Below are positions 36,938 through 48,489 of a stretch of 64,000 nt of DNA, one piece after another; the stretch's first letter is position 1; every line of letters begins with the position of its first letter. A model generated the notes under the pieces. It saw only the letters and a program-made list of their open reading frames with translations, was not told the DNA's origin and did no database searches. Source of the DNA: Tillandsia leiboldiana (taxonomy: Eukaryota > Streptophyta > Magnoliopsida > Poales > Bromeliaceae); NCBI GenBank assembly GCA_029204045.2, contig CM055076.1, positions 27,606,832-27,670,831 of the forward strand, read 5' to 3'. The position numbers and the translations under genes are program-made.

Positions 36938-37283
36938 GGCCCCAACGTTAGGCAGCCCAGCGTTAGGCAGCCGGCCCAGCGAGGAACCGTCCGCAGATAG
37001 CCGGTCCAGCTCCTCAATTGGGCCCGAGGCTGAAGGTGCCTGTTTCTATAATCTAATTTTGAATATAGATGGAATATAAATAAGGTATTAATATAAAAAT
37101 GTCACTAAAATATATCTTTATTATCTAATTTTATTATAATATTAAATAAAATTTAAAAATAAAATAAAATTTAATTTATTTTGAGAGGTAAATATTCGCC
37201 CGGTTTGCATTCCCACTTGTAGGATTCGAATTATATTAATTCATTACTTATTACGAACTCCTCGTAGGATTCGAATTATATTC

Positions 37284-37285
<2 letters not shown>

Positions 37286-37353
<68 letters not shown>
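37286..37353. repeat. (TA)n microsatellite
   Basis: About 34 TA units, 140 bases upstream of the first RING-H2 gene; the paralogous tract lies at 39637-39702. Confidence 0.95.
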
Positions 37354-37356
<3 letters not shown>

Positions 37357-37492
37357 TGCTAGTTTTAAACGAAGTAGGTGTATATCTCCTCTCGTATTAA
37401 TTCAGGTTTCTTTGTTTTTTTTATTCTTTTCCTATACAATAATAATTAAGCACATATATTTATATATATTTTTATTTATTTATTTTGCATGC

Positions 37493-38119
37493 ATGGCTAG
37501 CTATGTTCGAGGCATGCCCCCAAAAATTTGTGTCGGATGGTCGACACAGCAAGAAAAAGAAGAAGATATGCAGTTACTGTCGCCACCGTCGTCTCCGTCT
37601 CCGGTACTTGTTTTCGAATTCCAATACGAAGCGATACGAACACGAGAGATCGACGGTGCGCCCTGCATTGTCGAGCGCGATGTCTGCCCCCCGTTTTCCA
37701 TCCGCTGGGACTTCCATCAGTTCGTTCTTCAGCCACAGAACGACGGACAGTTCATTCAGAAACTGGAGTCGGTCATGCCGTTCCTGGCCAATCTGCTTCC
37801 GAACATGCTTGAATCTTTCCGGAGGGACTTCCCGGAGCACGTGCGCAGGGCCGTGTCGCGGTGCACGTCCGAACGGGGGGTTCGCATGGTCAAGGTGGTG
37901 GTGCGTTTCACGTTCGTGGTCGAGTCAGGGCTCGCTGCCGAGCGATGTCCGATTTGCCTGGAGGAGTTCGACAAAGGCGAGCTGCCGATACTCACGGACT
38001 TCGCCGTGTTGTGCTGCGGCCACGGATTTCACTACGATTGCATCAAAACATGGCTCGATGCGGGAACGGCATGTCCTATCTGTCGATATGCGTGTTCTCT
38101 ATCCAATTTTAAAATTTAA
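37493..38119 (+). CDS. RING-H2 E3 ubiquitin ligase, intact copy
   Basis: A single-exon frame of 208 residues from ATG at 37493; an upstream open stretch is discarded because it has no ATG in frame. The C-terminal RING-H2 finger (about 160-200) has a complete C-x2-C ... C-x-H-x2-H-x2-C ... C-x2-C set: CPIC, then CGHGFHYDC, then CPIC. Such proteins recruit E2 enzymes and ubiquitinate substrates. The N-terminal part (about 35-155) has no domain I can name and no clear membrane segment. The start codon sits in a GCATGCATGG context. The paralogue at 39853 is very similar but broken, so this is probably the functional copy. Substrate unknown. Confidence 0.85.
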   Translation: MASYVRGMPPKICVGWSTQQEKEEDMQLLSPPSSPSPVLVFEFQYEAIRTREIDGAPCIVERDVCPPFSIRWDFHQFVLQPQNDGQFIQKLESVMPFLANLLPNMLESFRRDFPEHVRRAVSRCTSERGVRMVKVVVRFTFVVESGLAAERCPICLEEFDKGELPILTDFAVLCCGHGFHYDCIKTWLDAGTACPICRYACSLSNFKI

Positions 38120-38749
38120 ATATATTTTTTAATTTTACTGATCTAATTATTCGTAAATTTATTATTATTTTTACTATGGTCAATTCTTTTGAAAAAATAT
38201 TTTTACCGAACTACGTGACGGTGTAGTTCTCACACCGATGGTTGGTGACTTTTTCCAGGGACCTCTCCTCCAATTCATGCCGCTCCTGTTGCTGATCTAT
38301 CTGACCGAGGTAAGGGAGTCGCCGGTTAGATCCCTACCCGTCTATAGTGCAGAGAGTAGACGTACCCATTTTTGGTGATGTACTAGTACTGTCAGTGATT
38401 TGGAGATTTCTTGTACTTTTTATTTTGAGAGTTTTATTTTTGGAGAGACTTATGTATTGCGAGGATCTGGCATGTACTATTTGGAGAGACTTATGTATAG
38501 TGGTTAGTATGATCTTTTGCTGGTTAGCCGCTTCATCTATATGGGGCTTTCCGTATGGGCGACGGATCTGTTGACGGGTCCGAGTCGCAGTTTCGACGTC
38601 GGGGGTGACATTGAGATTTGTGTTTTTTACTTTATCTTTCTCTCTTTTTAGTTGACTTTATAAAAATATAAATCCTAATATAAATCCAGTAATAAAAAAT
38701 TTACAAGTATGAATGAACTTGTGCTTTTAAAAATATATGAATTATACTC

Positions 38750-38750
<1 letters not shown>

Positions 38751-38799
<49 letters not shown>
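38751..38799. repeat. (TTA)n microsatellite
   Basis: About 16 units; the copy-A counterpart near 27140 has only 6-7 units. Confidence 0.9.
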
Positions 38800-38801
<2 letters not shown>

Positions 38802-39633
38802 AAATTAAAATTTGACGGATTTAATTTTAAATATGAATTTTAATTATACTCGATCCGGCCCAGACACGAACCCGATCAAAATTCAAATTAATTATATATA
38901 TATATATATACATATTAAAAATTTATATTTAATATAATATATTTTAAAATATTATAAAGAAAAATAATTATTTCTGTTTTGGATCTTTCTATTCATATTC
39001 AGATTTGGATATCAAAATTTTGATCGGATTTAGATTTGAATATAAATTTTTAAAATCTGTCAGATGAGATTGGAATTTCGTATTTAATAGTTAATTGGAT
39101 TTAGGTTTGAATCCTGATTGGTGGAGCTCCAATCCGATCCACTCCGAATGACGCCATAGATGGAATAAAAGGATATAAAAAAATATAATTCGATCCGTTA
39201 CCCTAAGTTAATGAAGCGAAGGTGCGGACGATTTTTTTTTCCGGCAAATATTGACTTCTATTCCGATTAGGTCTGCGATAAATATTACAATAAAATTATA
39301 TTATAATAATATTTTTAAATATTTTTAAAATTTTTAAAAAATTTTGTTAATAAAAATACCGATAATTATTAGTAGCGTTGCTATATATGCCGTCGTTAGG
39401 TATATAGCTTCTATAATATAATTTTGAATATAGATAGAATATAAATAAAATATTTATATAAAATGTCATCAAAATATATATCTATTATCTAATTTTATTA
39501 TAATATTAAATAAAATTTAATTTATTTTATAAAAAATAAAGTGAGAGGTAAATATTCGCCTCGTTTGCATTCCCACTTGTAGGATTCGAATTATATTAAT
39601 TCATTAGTTATTACGAACTCCTCGTAGGATTCG

Positions 39634-39636
<3 letters not shown>

Positions 39637-39702
<66 letters not shown>
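39637..39702. repeat. (TA)n microsatellite
   Basis: About 33 TA units, 150 bases upstream of the second RING gene. Confidence 0.95.
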
Positions 39703-39705
<3 letters not shown>

Positions 39706-39852
39706 TGCTAGTTTTAAACGAAGTACGTGTATATCTCCTCTCCTCGTACGTATTAATTCACGTTTCTTTGTTTTTTTTATTCTTTTTCTATACAATAATA
39801 ATTAAGCACATATATTTATATATATTTTTATTTATTTATTTATTTTGCATGC

Positions 39853-40491
39853 ATGGCTAGCTACGTTCGAGGCATGCCCCCAAAAATTTGTGTTGGATGG
39901 TCCACACAGCAAGAAAAAGAAGAAGATATGCAGCAGTTACTGTCGCCGCCGTCGCCGTCTCTGTCTCTGTCTCCGGTACTTGTTTTCGAATTTCAATACG
40001 AAGCGATACGAACACGAGAGATCGACGGCGCGCCCTGCATTGTCGAGCGCGATGTCTGCCCCCCGTTTTCCATCCGCTGGGACTTCCATCAGTTCGTTCT
40101 TCAGCCGCAGAACGACGGACAGTTCATACAAAAATTAGAGTCGCTCATGCCGTTCCTGGCCAACCTGCTCCCGACCACGCGCGAATCTTTCCGAAGGGAC
40201 TTCCCGGAGCACGTGCGCAGGGCCGTGTCGCGGTGCACGTCCGAACGGGGGGTTCGCGTGGTCAAGGTGGTGGTGCGTTTCACCTTCGTGGTCGAGTCAG
40301 GGCTCGCTGCCGAGCGATGTCCGATTTGCCTCGAGGAGTTCGACAAAGGCGAGCTGCCGATACTCGCGGACTTCGCCGTGTTGTGCTGCGGCCACGGATT
40401 TCACTACAATTGCATCAAAACATGGCCACGGATTTCACTACAATTGCATCAAAACATGGCTCGATGCCGAAACGACATGTCCTATCTGTAG
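39853..40491 (+). pseudogene. RING-H2 gene, second copy, finger broken by 34-bp duplication
   Basis: Starts MASYVRGMPPKICVGW like its neighbour and stays collinear to the finger (CPICLEEFDKGELPIL, then CGHGFHYNC). A 34-bp direct repeat (40390-40423 and 40424-40457) then shifts the frame. The product ends in an unrelated tail (WPRISLQLHQ to MSYL, stop at 40489-40491), 212 residues in all, lacking the last C-x2-C zinc ligands. The original ending (LDAETTCPICRYV, stop) survives in the other frame just downstream. The upstream region is also duplicated, so it may still be transcribed, but the RING is unlikely to fold. Pseudogene is preferred over a truncated functional form. Confidence 0.82.
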
Positions 40492-40619
40492 ATATGTTTG
40501 AATGATAGTTTGATTTTAAAATTTAAATATATTTTTTAATTTTACTGATCAAATTATTCGGAACTGTAAATTTATTATTATTTTTACTGTGGTCAATTCT
40601 TTTGAAAAAATTATTGTGC

Positions 40620-41407
40620 TTTGTTCCTTTTATTTTTTTATACACCTTGTTTAATTAACATAGTTTCATGTTGTAGCATTTTTTTTTTTTTTTTTGGTTT
40701 AAATAACTTCATTATAAAAGTAGGAGTCAATTTTGATTCGGAAAAAATTAATAAAGATTTTTTTTAATAATAATTATTTAAATATATATATAAATTAAGA
40801 TTAAATTATAATTTTAAATTTAAATTTAACATATAAATTCAAACTTTAAATTTAAATTTAAATTATGAATCTCAATTTAAATTTAAATTTTGATTACAAA
40901 TTTAGATAGTAGATTAAATTTGTCTTATTTAAATAATAATAATAAGTTGATTTCAATTTTGTATTGTAAATTTAATAAATTAGAAAATTAATCATTATGC
41001 TTTTCATTTCAATTTCTATTTCAATTTCGATTATCATTTTGAACCTAACATGTTCTCGGTGTAGCCAAAAATATTACTGGATCAGGGATCAGAACCAGCA
41101 ACATCAACATGATTTCATAAATATTTATTTTTTTTATTTTATTATATAAAAAAATATGAGTTTATTATTATTATAATATTATATTTAATTATAAAATATT
41201 AATTTTTAGGTAAATAAAATTAGCTAAGCTAGTTTTAAATGATTAAATCAGAAAAATCTAATCAATTTGATTAAAATGAGATCAATTCAACGACTCAAAG
41301 AACTAAATCAAATCACTTTATAGATTGAATCATAGTCAGACTGATCAAACTGGTCAGTTTGACCTGAATTTTAAATCATGAGCAATGCTACTGGTACATT
41401 CTATTTT
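40620..41407. other. Intergenic AT-rich DNA
   Basis: T-run at 40680-40696 and AAATTTAAATTT-rich simple sequence at 40790-40920. No gene seen. Confidence 0.4.
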
Positions 41408-41579
41408 GAGCAATGCTACATGTACACCCCGAAGGGGTGTATATCATACACCTCCACTATTTTAATGGTGCCGATATTTTTTACGGGTCACATCGAGTGA
41501 CCCATCATCACACCCCCACCCTTAGATGGGTGGGGTGTATGATGTACACCCCGAAAGGGGTGTACACATAGCATTTTCC
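41408..41579. mobile_element. Palindromic 172-bp MITE, family P1, copy 2
   Basis: Same length and ends as the copy at 27312-27483, differing at only a few bases (for example TATATCATAC for TACATCATAC). The near-identity implies recent movement or copying. Confidence 0.75.
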
Positions 41580-41683
41580 TTCTATTTTAGATGTTAGATG
41601 TACATTTTATTTATCAAAGCATGAAAATTTATTGATGCGTCACAAATTTATTTCACTCTAAAATGAATTGGATATAAATTATA

Positions 41684-42153
41684 GGGATAATTGCCTGTGT
41701 ACCCCTGAAATATGAAGAAATATCTGATTTATCCTTCTTATTTTTTTTCTTTCCAACATACCCCTCATACATTCCACCGTTATTAAAAATACCCCTACCG
41801 TTTTCCTTTGTTAAGTTAACTAGGGTTAAACTAGAGTTAAATAATAATCGGAGTTAAAAACTATTGAAAATACCTATTTTGCCTCTATCTACTAAAATAT
41901 TTTCCTTCAGCTGTCCCCCCCTCTTTAAGGGTACATAAGAAAAGTTGGTTATGGTAGAAGGGTATATTTGAAAGGGCAAAATAGTAATTTCACACAGATA
42001 ACGGCAGCTCCAAACAGTACACTAACAGAGTTTAACTTCAGGGGTATTTTGAAAAGAAGTTGAAACGTAAGAAAGGTAGCTTTAATATTAGCCTTCTAAG
42101 AGAAGTAAATCTGAAAATAAAAAAATTTTTAGGAGTATATAAAAAATTGCCCC
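41684..42153 (+). mobile_element. MULE-type MITE, family M1, copy 3
   Basis: About 470 bp, starts GGGATAATTGCCTGTGTACC, ends AAAAATTGCCCC. The 9-bp flanks TAAATTATA and TAAATTGTA match at 8 of 9 positions. It lies about 150-600 bp upstream of the DnaJ gene's 5' leader. Confidence 0.8.
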
Positions 42154-42337
42154 TAAATTGTACAAAAAGTATTTCTCTTTCCTTAATGCTTAGTTGTAAA
42201 GTTTCCCCATTTGCATGCAAACAACTCATCCCACACACTTTTATTTATTTATTTATTTATTTATTTATTTCCTTCTAATTTCTATTTTTTCCCCAGAGGA
42301 AGCAGAGTCAGAGTCTCAGGAGAATTGCAAAAAAAAT

Positions 42338-42690
42338 TAAGGTAAAATTTGGACCCATCCCATCTTGCTATTTTCCCATCTGGGCATCCATTGATCTTTG
42401 CAATTTGAGATCAAATCCATGGATCATTCCACAAGAATCAAGGGAATCTGATGAATGAATTTTTCTGATCTGAGATCCCTCTCCAGATCTGTTCTGGGTG
42501 GTTCTTGATTTTTCATTTTCTTTAAGTCCCATGTTGTTTTAGGGTTTCATGCCAAGTAATTTCTTGTTCTTTATCTCTTTATGCCACAAAATCAACTGAG
42601 TTTATGATTTGCATGCTGTTTCTGGGAGAAATGTAAAACCTAATTTGTTTTTTTGTTTAATTTCTAAAAGTTTCTGTTCTACACCTGCAG
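42338..42690 (+). other. Possible leader intron of the DnaJ gene
   Basis: A plausible donor AAG/GTAAAA near 42338 and acceptor CACCTGCAG at 42682-42690 would remove about 350 bases of T-rich sequence from the 5' leader. Upstream of it, the AGAGGAAGCAGAGTCAGAGT stretch looks like transcribed leader. The start codon context (GGGCCATGG) follows 26 bases after the acceptor. No transcript evidence. Confidence 0.4.
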
Positions 42691-42716
42691 ATAGAGATAA
42701 TTTGATTTTTAGGGCC

Positions 42717-45700
42717 ATGGTGAAGGAGACTGATTATTATGATATTTTGTGTGTGAGTGAAAGTGCATCAGCTGCTGAGATAAAGAAGGCCTATTATGTC
42801 AAGGTGATTGATTAAGCAAATTTGTTCATGAGTTGTTCAAATTGTTCTTTGATTAATTCGGTAGTTTGCTTGTTCAAAATGTTACATTTTTAATCTTTTG
42901 GAATTATAAGAGTCACTAAATCATATTGGTTACTTCCCAAAGCGCGCCTCTTCTAATCGAGTTTTAAGAATTTAAGTGTCGTGGCACGCGGTCGTGCCGA
43001 AAACTTGTAGGTACAGTACGGCACGGTGCTTGTCTGGCCATGCTGATGTGTGTTGATCATAAAAAATATGTGTGCCGACGTATAATGAGATGAAATATTT
43101 ATTATTTTTAACAACAAAATATTATAATCGCTTATTATGTATTTTTATCAATTTTTTTGAATTTTATTGAGAAAAATAGTTTTTAATTTAACAAAGAGTT
43201 TTGAGCTGTGCTATCAGTACGGGGGTTGGCACGATACGGCAGAGTAGATATGGCTCGTGTCGATGGGCACTTAAATCCTTGCATCTACCATTGTTGCGTG
43301 GCTGCATCTTAGTTGACCTCTTCAGACCCTTTTTGGGTTGGAGATCAAATAGTTTTTTAATTCCATCTCTACTGCAGAACCACGGACAGGAGAGTTTTTT
43401 CTCGTCCATTTCCTCATGAATGAAAGGAATTTTACCTGCGAGGTGATTTATCTTATTCTGAAAAAATTGACCGGAAGGCTGAATATGTTATCCATTCTAG
43501 ACATCTACTAGATACTATATACTTCTTGAGTAAATTGATATACTGACTAAGATGTTCATGCATCCAAATAGGGCCTTAGAGCGTCACCTCGGCACTTCGA
43601 AAGAAATTTAGTTGTGGTAGAAAAAATATCAGTTGTTTGAATCAGTGATGTTGACCATTTCTTGCCATGAAATTGACACTTCGAAAGATTTATATTCAAT
43701 TGAAGCATTGCTTGAGGAATCAGTTAAGTGATTAACTGAAGATTAGTACTACTTAACGGATTTCGTCACTTTGTTATTAATACTTTGAACATTGAATGAG
43801 CCGAACCGCTTATGCTTTTTATTCGGGGTATACTTAAGCAAATCTTATATCTTTTCTTGTTTCTTTCTTATTTATTTTCCAATGCTCTTTGTAGGCGAGG
43901 TTGGTACACCCGGATAAAAACCCTGGAGATCCGAAAGCTGCTTATAATTTCCAGGTGAGTTGTTTAGTTCTACTAACTATTCTTATGATCCTGTAATCTT
44001 TGATTACATATCATTAACACCAGATGCAACTAAAACTAGAAATACTCTGTAGTACATTAAACAAGTCGAGGTTTCATAAGCTCCAAAGCCGAATATCTGG
44101 ACTCTTCACTAACTTCTTTATGTGCAAATGACTCTAATCAACTCCGTGAAACTACTACTCTCACTACCAGGACTAACTAATCAACTCCATGAAATGACTC
44201 TTAACTGGTGGTAAATTTTAGCCGCCGATCCTAATCGTTGCTCCAACAGAAACTAACCTGCAAAATTTGTCAAACATAACACTTTCCAGCCATTAAAGTT
44301 GCGTCGACATCGTGACATGTAGGAATGTTCTCACAATAATTTCGTCACTGAGGGGTGCTTTATTCTAGTTCATGTATCGCTTGAAAGCAGTGTGTGGAAA
44401 TGACTTACACAATTCTTCTACTTAATTGTTTGCATGGGCTCTAAAAGGTTCTTGGGGAGGCGTATCAAGTCCTAAGCGACCCTGCGAAACGCGAGGCGTA
44501 CGACAAATATGGAAAGGAAGGCCTTCCCCAGTAAGTCCTCAATATACATTCTGGTTGATTTAACCAATTCAAGTTGTTTGATGTCGCTCATGTTCGTAAA
44601 AGTTCTTTGGAGAGTTACAGTATCTCGAAACCTGAAGTTCCATATATACCCCTTGAAAATGCGGTTTATTACGAATGTGCCATTATTTTAAGGTTGTGAG
44701 TCTTTTCATTTATGGGGAGAAGTTGGTTTTGAAAAGTTTTCCAACGAGGGGCATCTATGAAAGTTCAGGTTCTGAAGAGAGATATATACATGTGAATTTA
44801 TTTGAACCAGATTTTTCAATGTTTTTTTCTTCTTATTTCTGTCAGTTGTGGGGTTTCCATTAAAATCAGCGATGACTTGCACTTAATTAACGGCTATTAA
44901 CACTTTTTGGCGAGAGTAATCACAGGTTTCATTAATGTTAACAACATTTAAGTTTTACAGGATCCTCAGTTATGACTTAAATAAAATGATCCAAGACACT
45001 AAATCGTTAAGAGGATATCGATTCAAAACAAATAAAATTCTAAATGAATAAATAAATGAAGTTAGAGAGTGTATTTTTCGAAATGGCACAAAGTTGAGGG
45101 TGTCTCATTATAGTTTTGCTATTAATTGTTCATTGTCGAGCTAGAGTGCATTCTGAAGCTTTGCGAGGCTGGTTTTTCTCCCGTTGGACTCAAATCATTA
45201 TTTAGTTTTGCATGCTTCGAGGTGCGTGCTTGCATGATGCACGTCAAGATTTTTGCTCGTCTGGAGCACGTGTGAATGTTGATGTGCAAAGAATATTGCA
45301 GAAACGCAGGAAGCAAGGATTTAAGTGTCGTGGTATGGGATCATGCCAAGAACTTGCTTGCACGATACGACATAGTGCGTGCCGTGCAGTGCCGGTGTGG
45401 CCGGTCACAAAAAGTATATGCGTGCCGACACACTATGACATGAAATATTTCTTATTTTTGGCACTAATATATTCTAATTGCTTGTTTATATTTTTATCAA
45501 ACCTCGTACACTTCATGTCGTACTAATATCTTGTCGGCACAATTCGACACAGTGGACAACAACCCATGTTGATGGATACTTCCGTCCTTGGCAGGAAGAG
45601 TTAAAAAAAATATGTTTTACTGAATGTTTGTATTGACATCATTGCCTTCAGGGATAACTTGGTAGATCCTTCGGCTGTTTTCGGAATGCTATTCGGAAGT

Positions 45701-48425
45701 GAATTCTTTGAAGATTATGTCGGTCAGCTTGCTCTAGCATCCTTAGCTTCTGTAGAGCTGGAAGAAGATTCACAACCCCCAAGCGTTCGGAGAATTCAAG
45801 AGAAGATGCAGGTATCTTGCAACAGGCATTTAAGGTGTCAAACCTGATAGTAAAATAAATGCATGGGTAGATTTGTGCTTGATATCACGATTTACTCCTT
45901 GAACCTCTCACTCAAAAACTTTAATGTCAGCATTTTCTGATATGTTGCAGTCAAGGATTTAAGTGCCGTGGCACGGGGTCGTGCCGAAAACTTGCCGGCA
46001 CGGTACGGCACGGTACGGCACGGTGCGTGCTGAGCCGTGCCGATGAGTGCCGGTCACAAAAAATACATGCGTGCCGACACATAATGGCATGAAATATTTA
46101 ATTTCTTTAGCAACAAAATTTTTTAATTGCTTATTATATATCTTTATCAAATATTTTGAACTTTATTAAGAAACTTACTTAATAATTTTAAGAAAAAAGG
46201 GTTTTGAACTGTGTCATCGGCACGGGAGCTGTATCGTGCCGGTATCTTGTTGGCACGGTACGGCACGGTAGATACGGCCCGTGCCGATGGATACTTAAAA
46301 CCTTGGTTGCAGTCCATCCCTGACTGTTTGAAAGAAAAAAAATACATGTAAATTTCAGCTAAAATCACCAATTTACTGCTTTTTAGTAAAGTAACTATAC
46401 TTAAATCAGTAGAGAGATCATTTTGCGGCGATATAATCACTGTATTCTATCTGCAGTTCTGATATTTAGCCTCTGACAATATTACCCACTTTACAAGCCT
46501 CACACTTGCTTTGGGAAAAGAACGCCAAGTAGATCTAATTCTTTTGGAAATTAGTTGATTATTTCCGCACTCAACTTATGATAAGAGAAGGATGGGAATT
46601 GATTTATTAAATCAATTTTCGACGATAAAAGTTTTCCTAAGATAGTTCTTCAATTGTAATAGGAAAGAAGTATAATGAATCTTGTGGTTAATATTTTCGT
46701 TATTATCTTCGAAATGAACTTGTGTAGTGTTCAATTTGACTGAATAATTCTCTTTGTCCAAGTGCAGGAGTTGCAAAAAGAAAGAGAACAAAAGCTGATT
46801 CAGAGTCTGAAGGATCGGCTTCAGCCCTATGTGGAAGGAAATAACGATGAATTTGTGAAGTGGGCGAATGCGGAGGCTCGTCGTTTATCTCAAGCTGGTA
46901 ATTTGTCATCATTTCATATTTCTTTTCTCTCGAACATAAAGATCGATGATTTTAAATGTAAATCATTTCATATTACTATCTAGCATAGTATAGCATTCTT
47001 AAAATTTTTCAACCCTCCTATTGTCGGATAATATTGTCAGCTGCTATCTTATTTTTAAAAACCTACATCTTACTCTTCAAAAAATTAAATTGATCTACTA
47101 AACACCGTCTATAATTTATACTGAAAATATCCTTAAAAACGACAGAAATATATTAAAAAATTATTACTTTTTTCCTGTAGAACAAGGGCAATTTAGCCAT
47201 TTCGCCCTCTTCACTAACGTCATAAATCCCTAAAAACATTTTTGAAATTTTGAGGGGACAAAATATAGATTTTTGAAAGTCAGGGAGGAAATGTAAAAAA
47301 AAGGGGGTATTTACGGGGGCAGTTTTTTTTGTATTTTAGCCTTATTATTGTCCCCAACACAAAATGAGTACTTATCGATCATGGAATTTCATTAGCATAT
47401 ACCGTCTTTAAGTTGAGTTTTGGTTGGCGCTTTTATCGTCCGTAGTCTTACTAAAGCATATAGAGCAAGCATATAGTTCATAAAGTGGCATTCCTTCGAT
47501 TTTGACTTGAAACTGCCTTATTCTTTCAGCTTTTGGCGAGGCTATGCTTCATACGATTGGTTACATCTATGCGAGACAAGCGGCGAGAGAACTCGGAAAG
47601 AACAAACTTTACATGGGTGTGCCATTTATTGCCGAGTGGGTCCGAAATAAAGGTCACCACATCAAATCGCAAGTCAACGCAGCTTCAGGTACTCATTCGA
47701 GGCAACCGACGCGTTCTGTTTCAAATACACATTTTGATGAACTCGCTACGTTTCTTTATTAGGGGCCGTGTCATTGATACAGCTGCAAGAGGGGATGAAG
47801 AAGCTCGAAGTGAGCGAAAATAAGGAAGAGAACTTTCTTAAGATCCTCGAGGAGAAGAAAGATGCAATGATCAACTCACTGTGGAAGATCAATGTGGTCG
47901 ATATCGAAACAACACTTTCGCATGTTTCCCAAGCGGTATATTTATCTCTTACCGAGAAAACTACTTTGGATGTGCATTCGCGATTGCGTGCCGCTCGACT
48001 TATTCAAAACTCGTTTTCTTGTCCCTCAGGTTTTGAGAGATCACACTGTTTCCAGAGACGTGCTGAAGTTACGAGCAAAGGGATTGAAGAAGTTGGGAAC
48101 GATATTCCAAGTATGCGATGCTTTCGAGTAACTTATCACTACAAGAAAATCTCAATAAAAGGATGCTTTTTTGACGACATTTTGAAAAAAAACGTCTCTA
48201 CAATATAGCAAATACATACGCTTCATAAAACGTCGTCATATAAACTAGAGGTGGCAATCCAGCTCGCTGTTCGCGAGCCAGCTCGTGTTCGGCTCGAAAT
48301 GAGCTCGAGATCGAATCGCTCGTTTAGTAAACGAACCGAACACGAGCCGAATTTTCCAGCTCGTTTAATAAACGAGCCGAACACGAGCTGGGTCAGCTTG
48401 CTCGTGTTTGGCTTGATAACAGTTC

Positions 48426-48489
<64 letters not shown>

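Larger units (their letters stand above)
29734..37042 (-). mobile_element. L1-type LINE retrotransposon, 5'-truncated, with nested insertions
   Basis: A minus-strand LINE of about 5.7 kb once its insertions are discounted. Endonuclease, reverse transcriptase and zf-RVT domains lie from 36.4 down to 32.15 kb, followed by a long 3' region to 29734. The 3' end meets a short poly-A (T-run at 29733-29739). A target duplication of 11-12 bp, TTTCTATAATCT, lies at 29722-29733 and 37043-37054. Copy B of the host duplication shows the uninterrupted site near 39409-39420. Inserted within it are a hAT MITE (29992-30335) and two hAT elements in opposite orientation (30696-31338 and 35696-36337). The region upstream of the endonuclease is short, so the 5' end is probably truncated. 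Confidence 0.85.
26597..38206 (+). repeat. Segmental duplication, copy A (interrupted)
   Basis: Starts in the 3' part of the solo LTR, continues through its flank (27.0-27.79 kb), resumes after a Harbinger element (29479-29733) and after a LINE (37043), and ends past the first RING-H2 gene near 38198. Without the insertions it is about 2.6 kb. It matches copy B at 38207-40610 in order and orientation. Confidence 0.85.
38207..40610 (+). repeat. Segmental duplication, copy B (uninterrupted)
   Basis: Begins abruptly in the solo-LTR sequence (GTGTAGTTCTCACACCGATG), passes the LTR end and flank, and then runs without interruption through the sites where copy A has the Harbinger element and the LINE. 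It ends after the second RING-H2 gene near 40610, where the two copies diverge (AAAAAATATTTTTACC versus AAAAAATTATTGTGC). Confidence 0.85.

Noticed and set aside
39888..40505. 205-residue frame overlapping the second RING gene in another frame
   Set aside because: Shadow frame of GC-rich coding DNA; the RING residues are in the frame starting at 39853.
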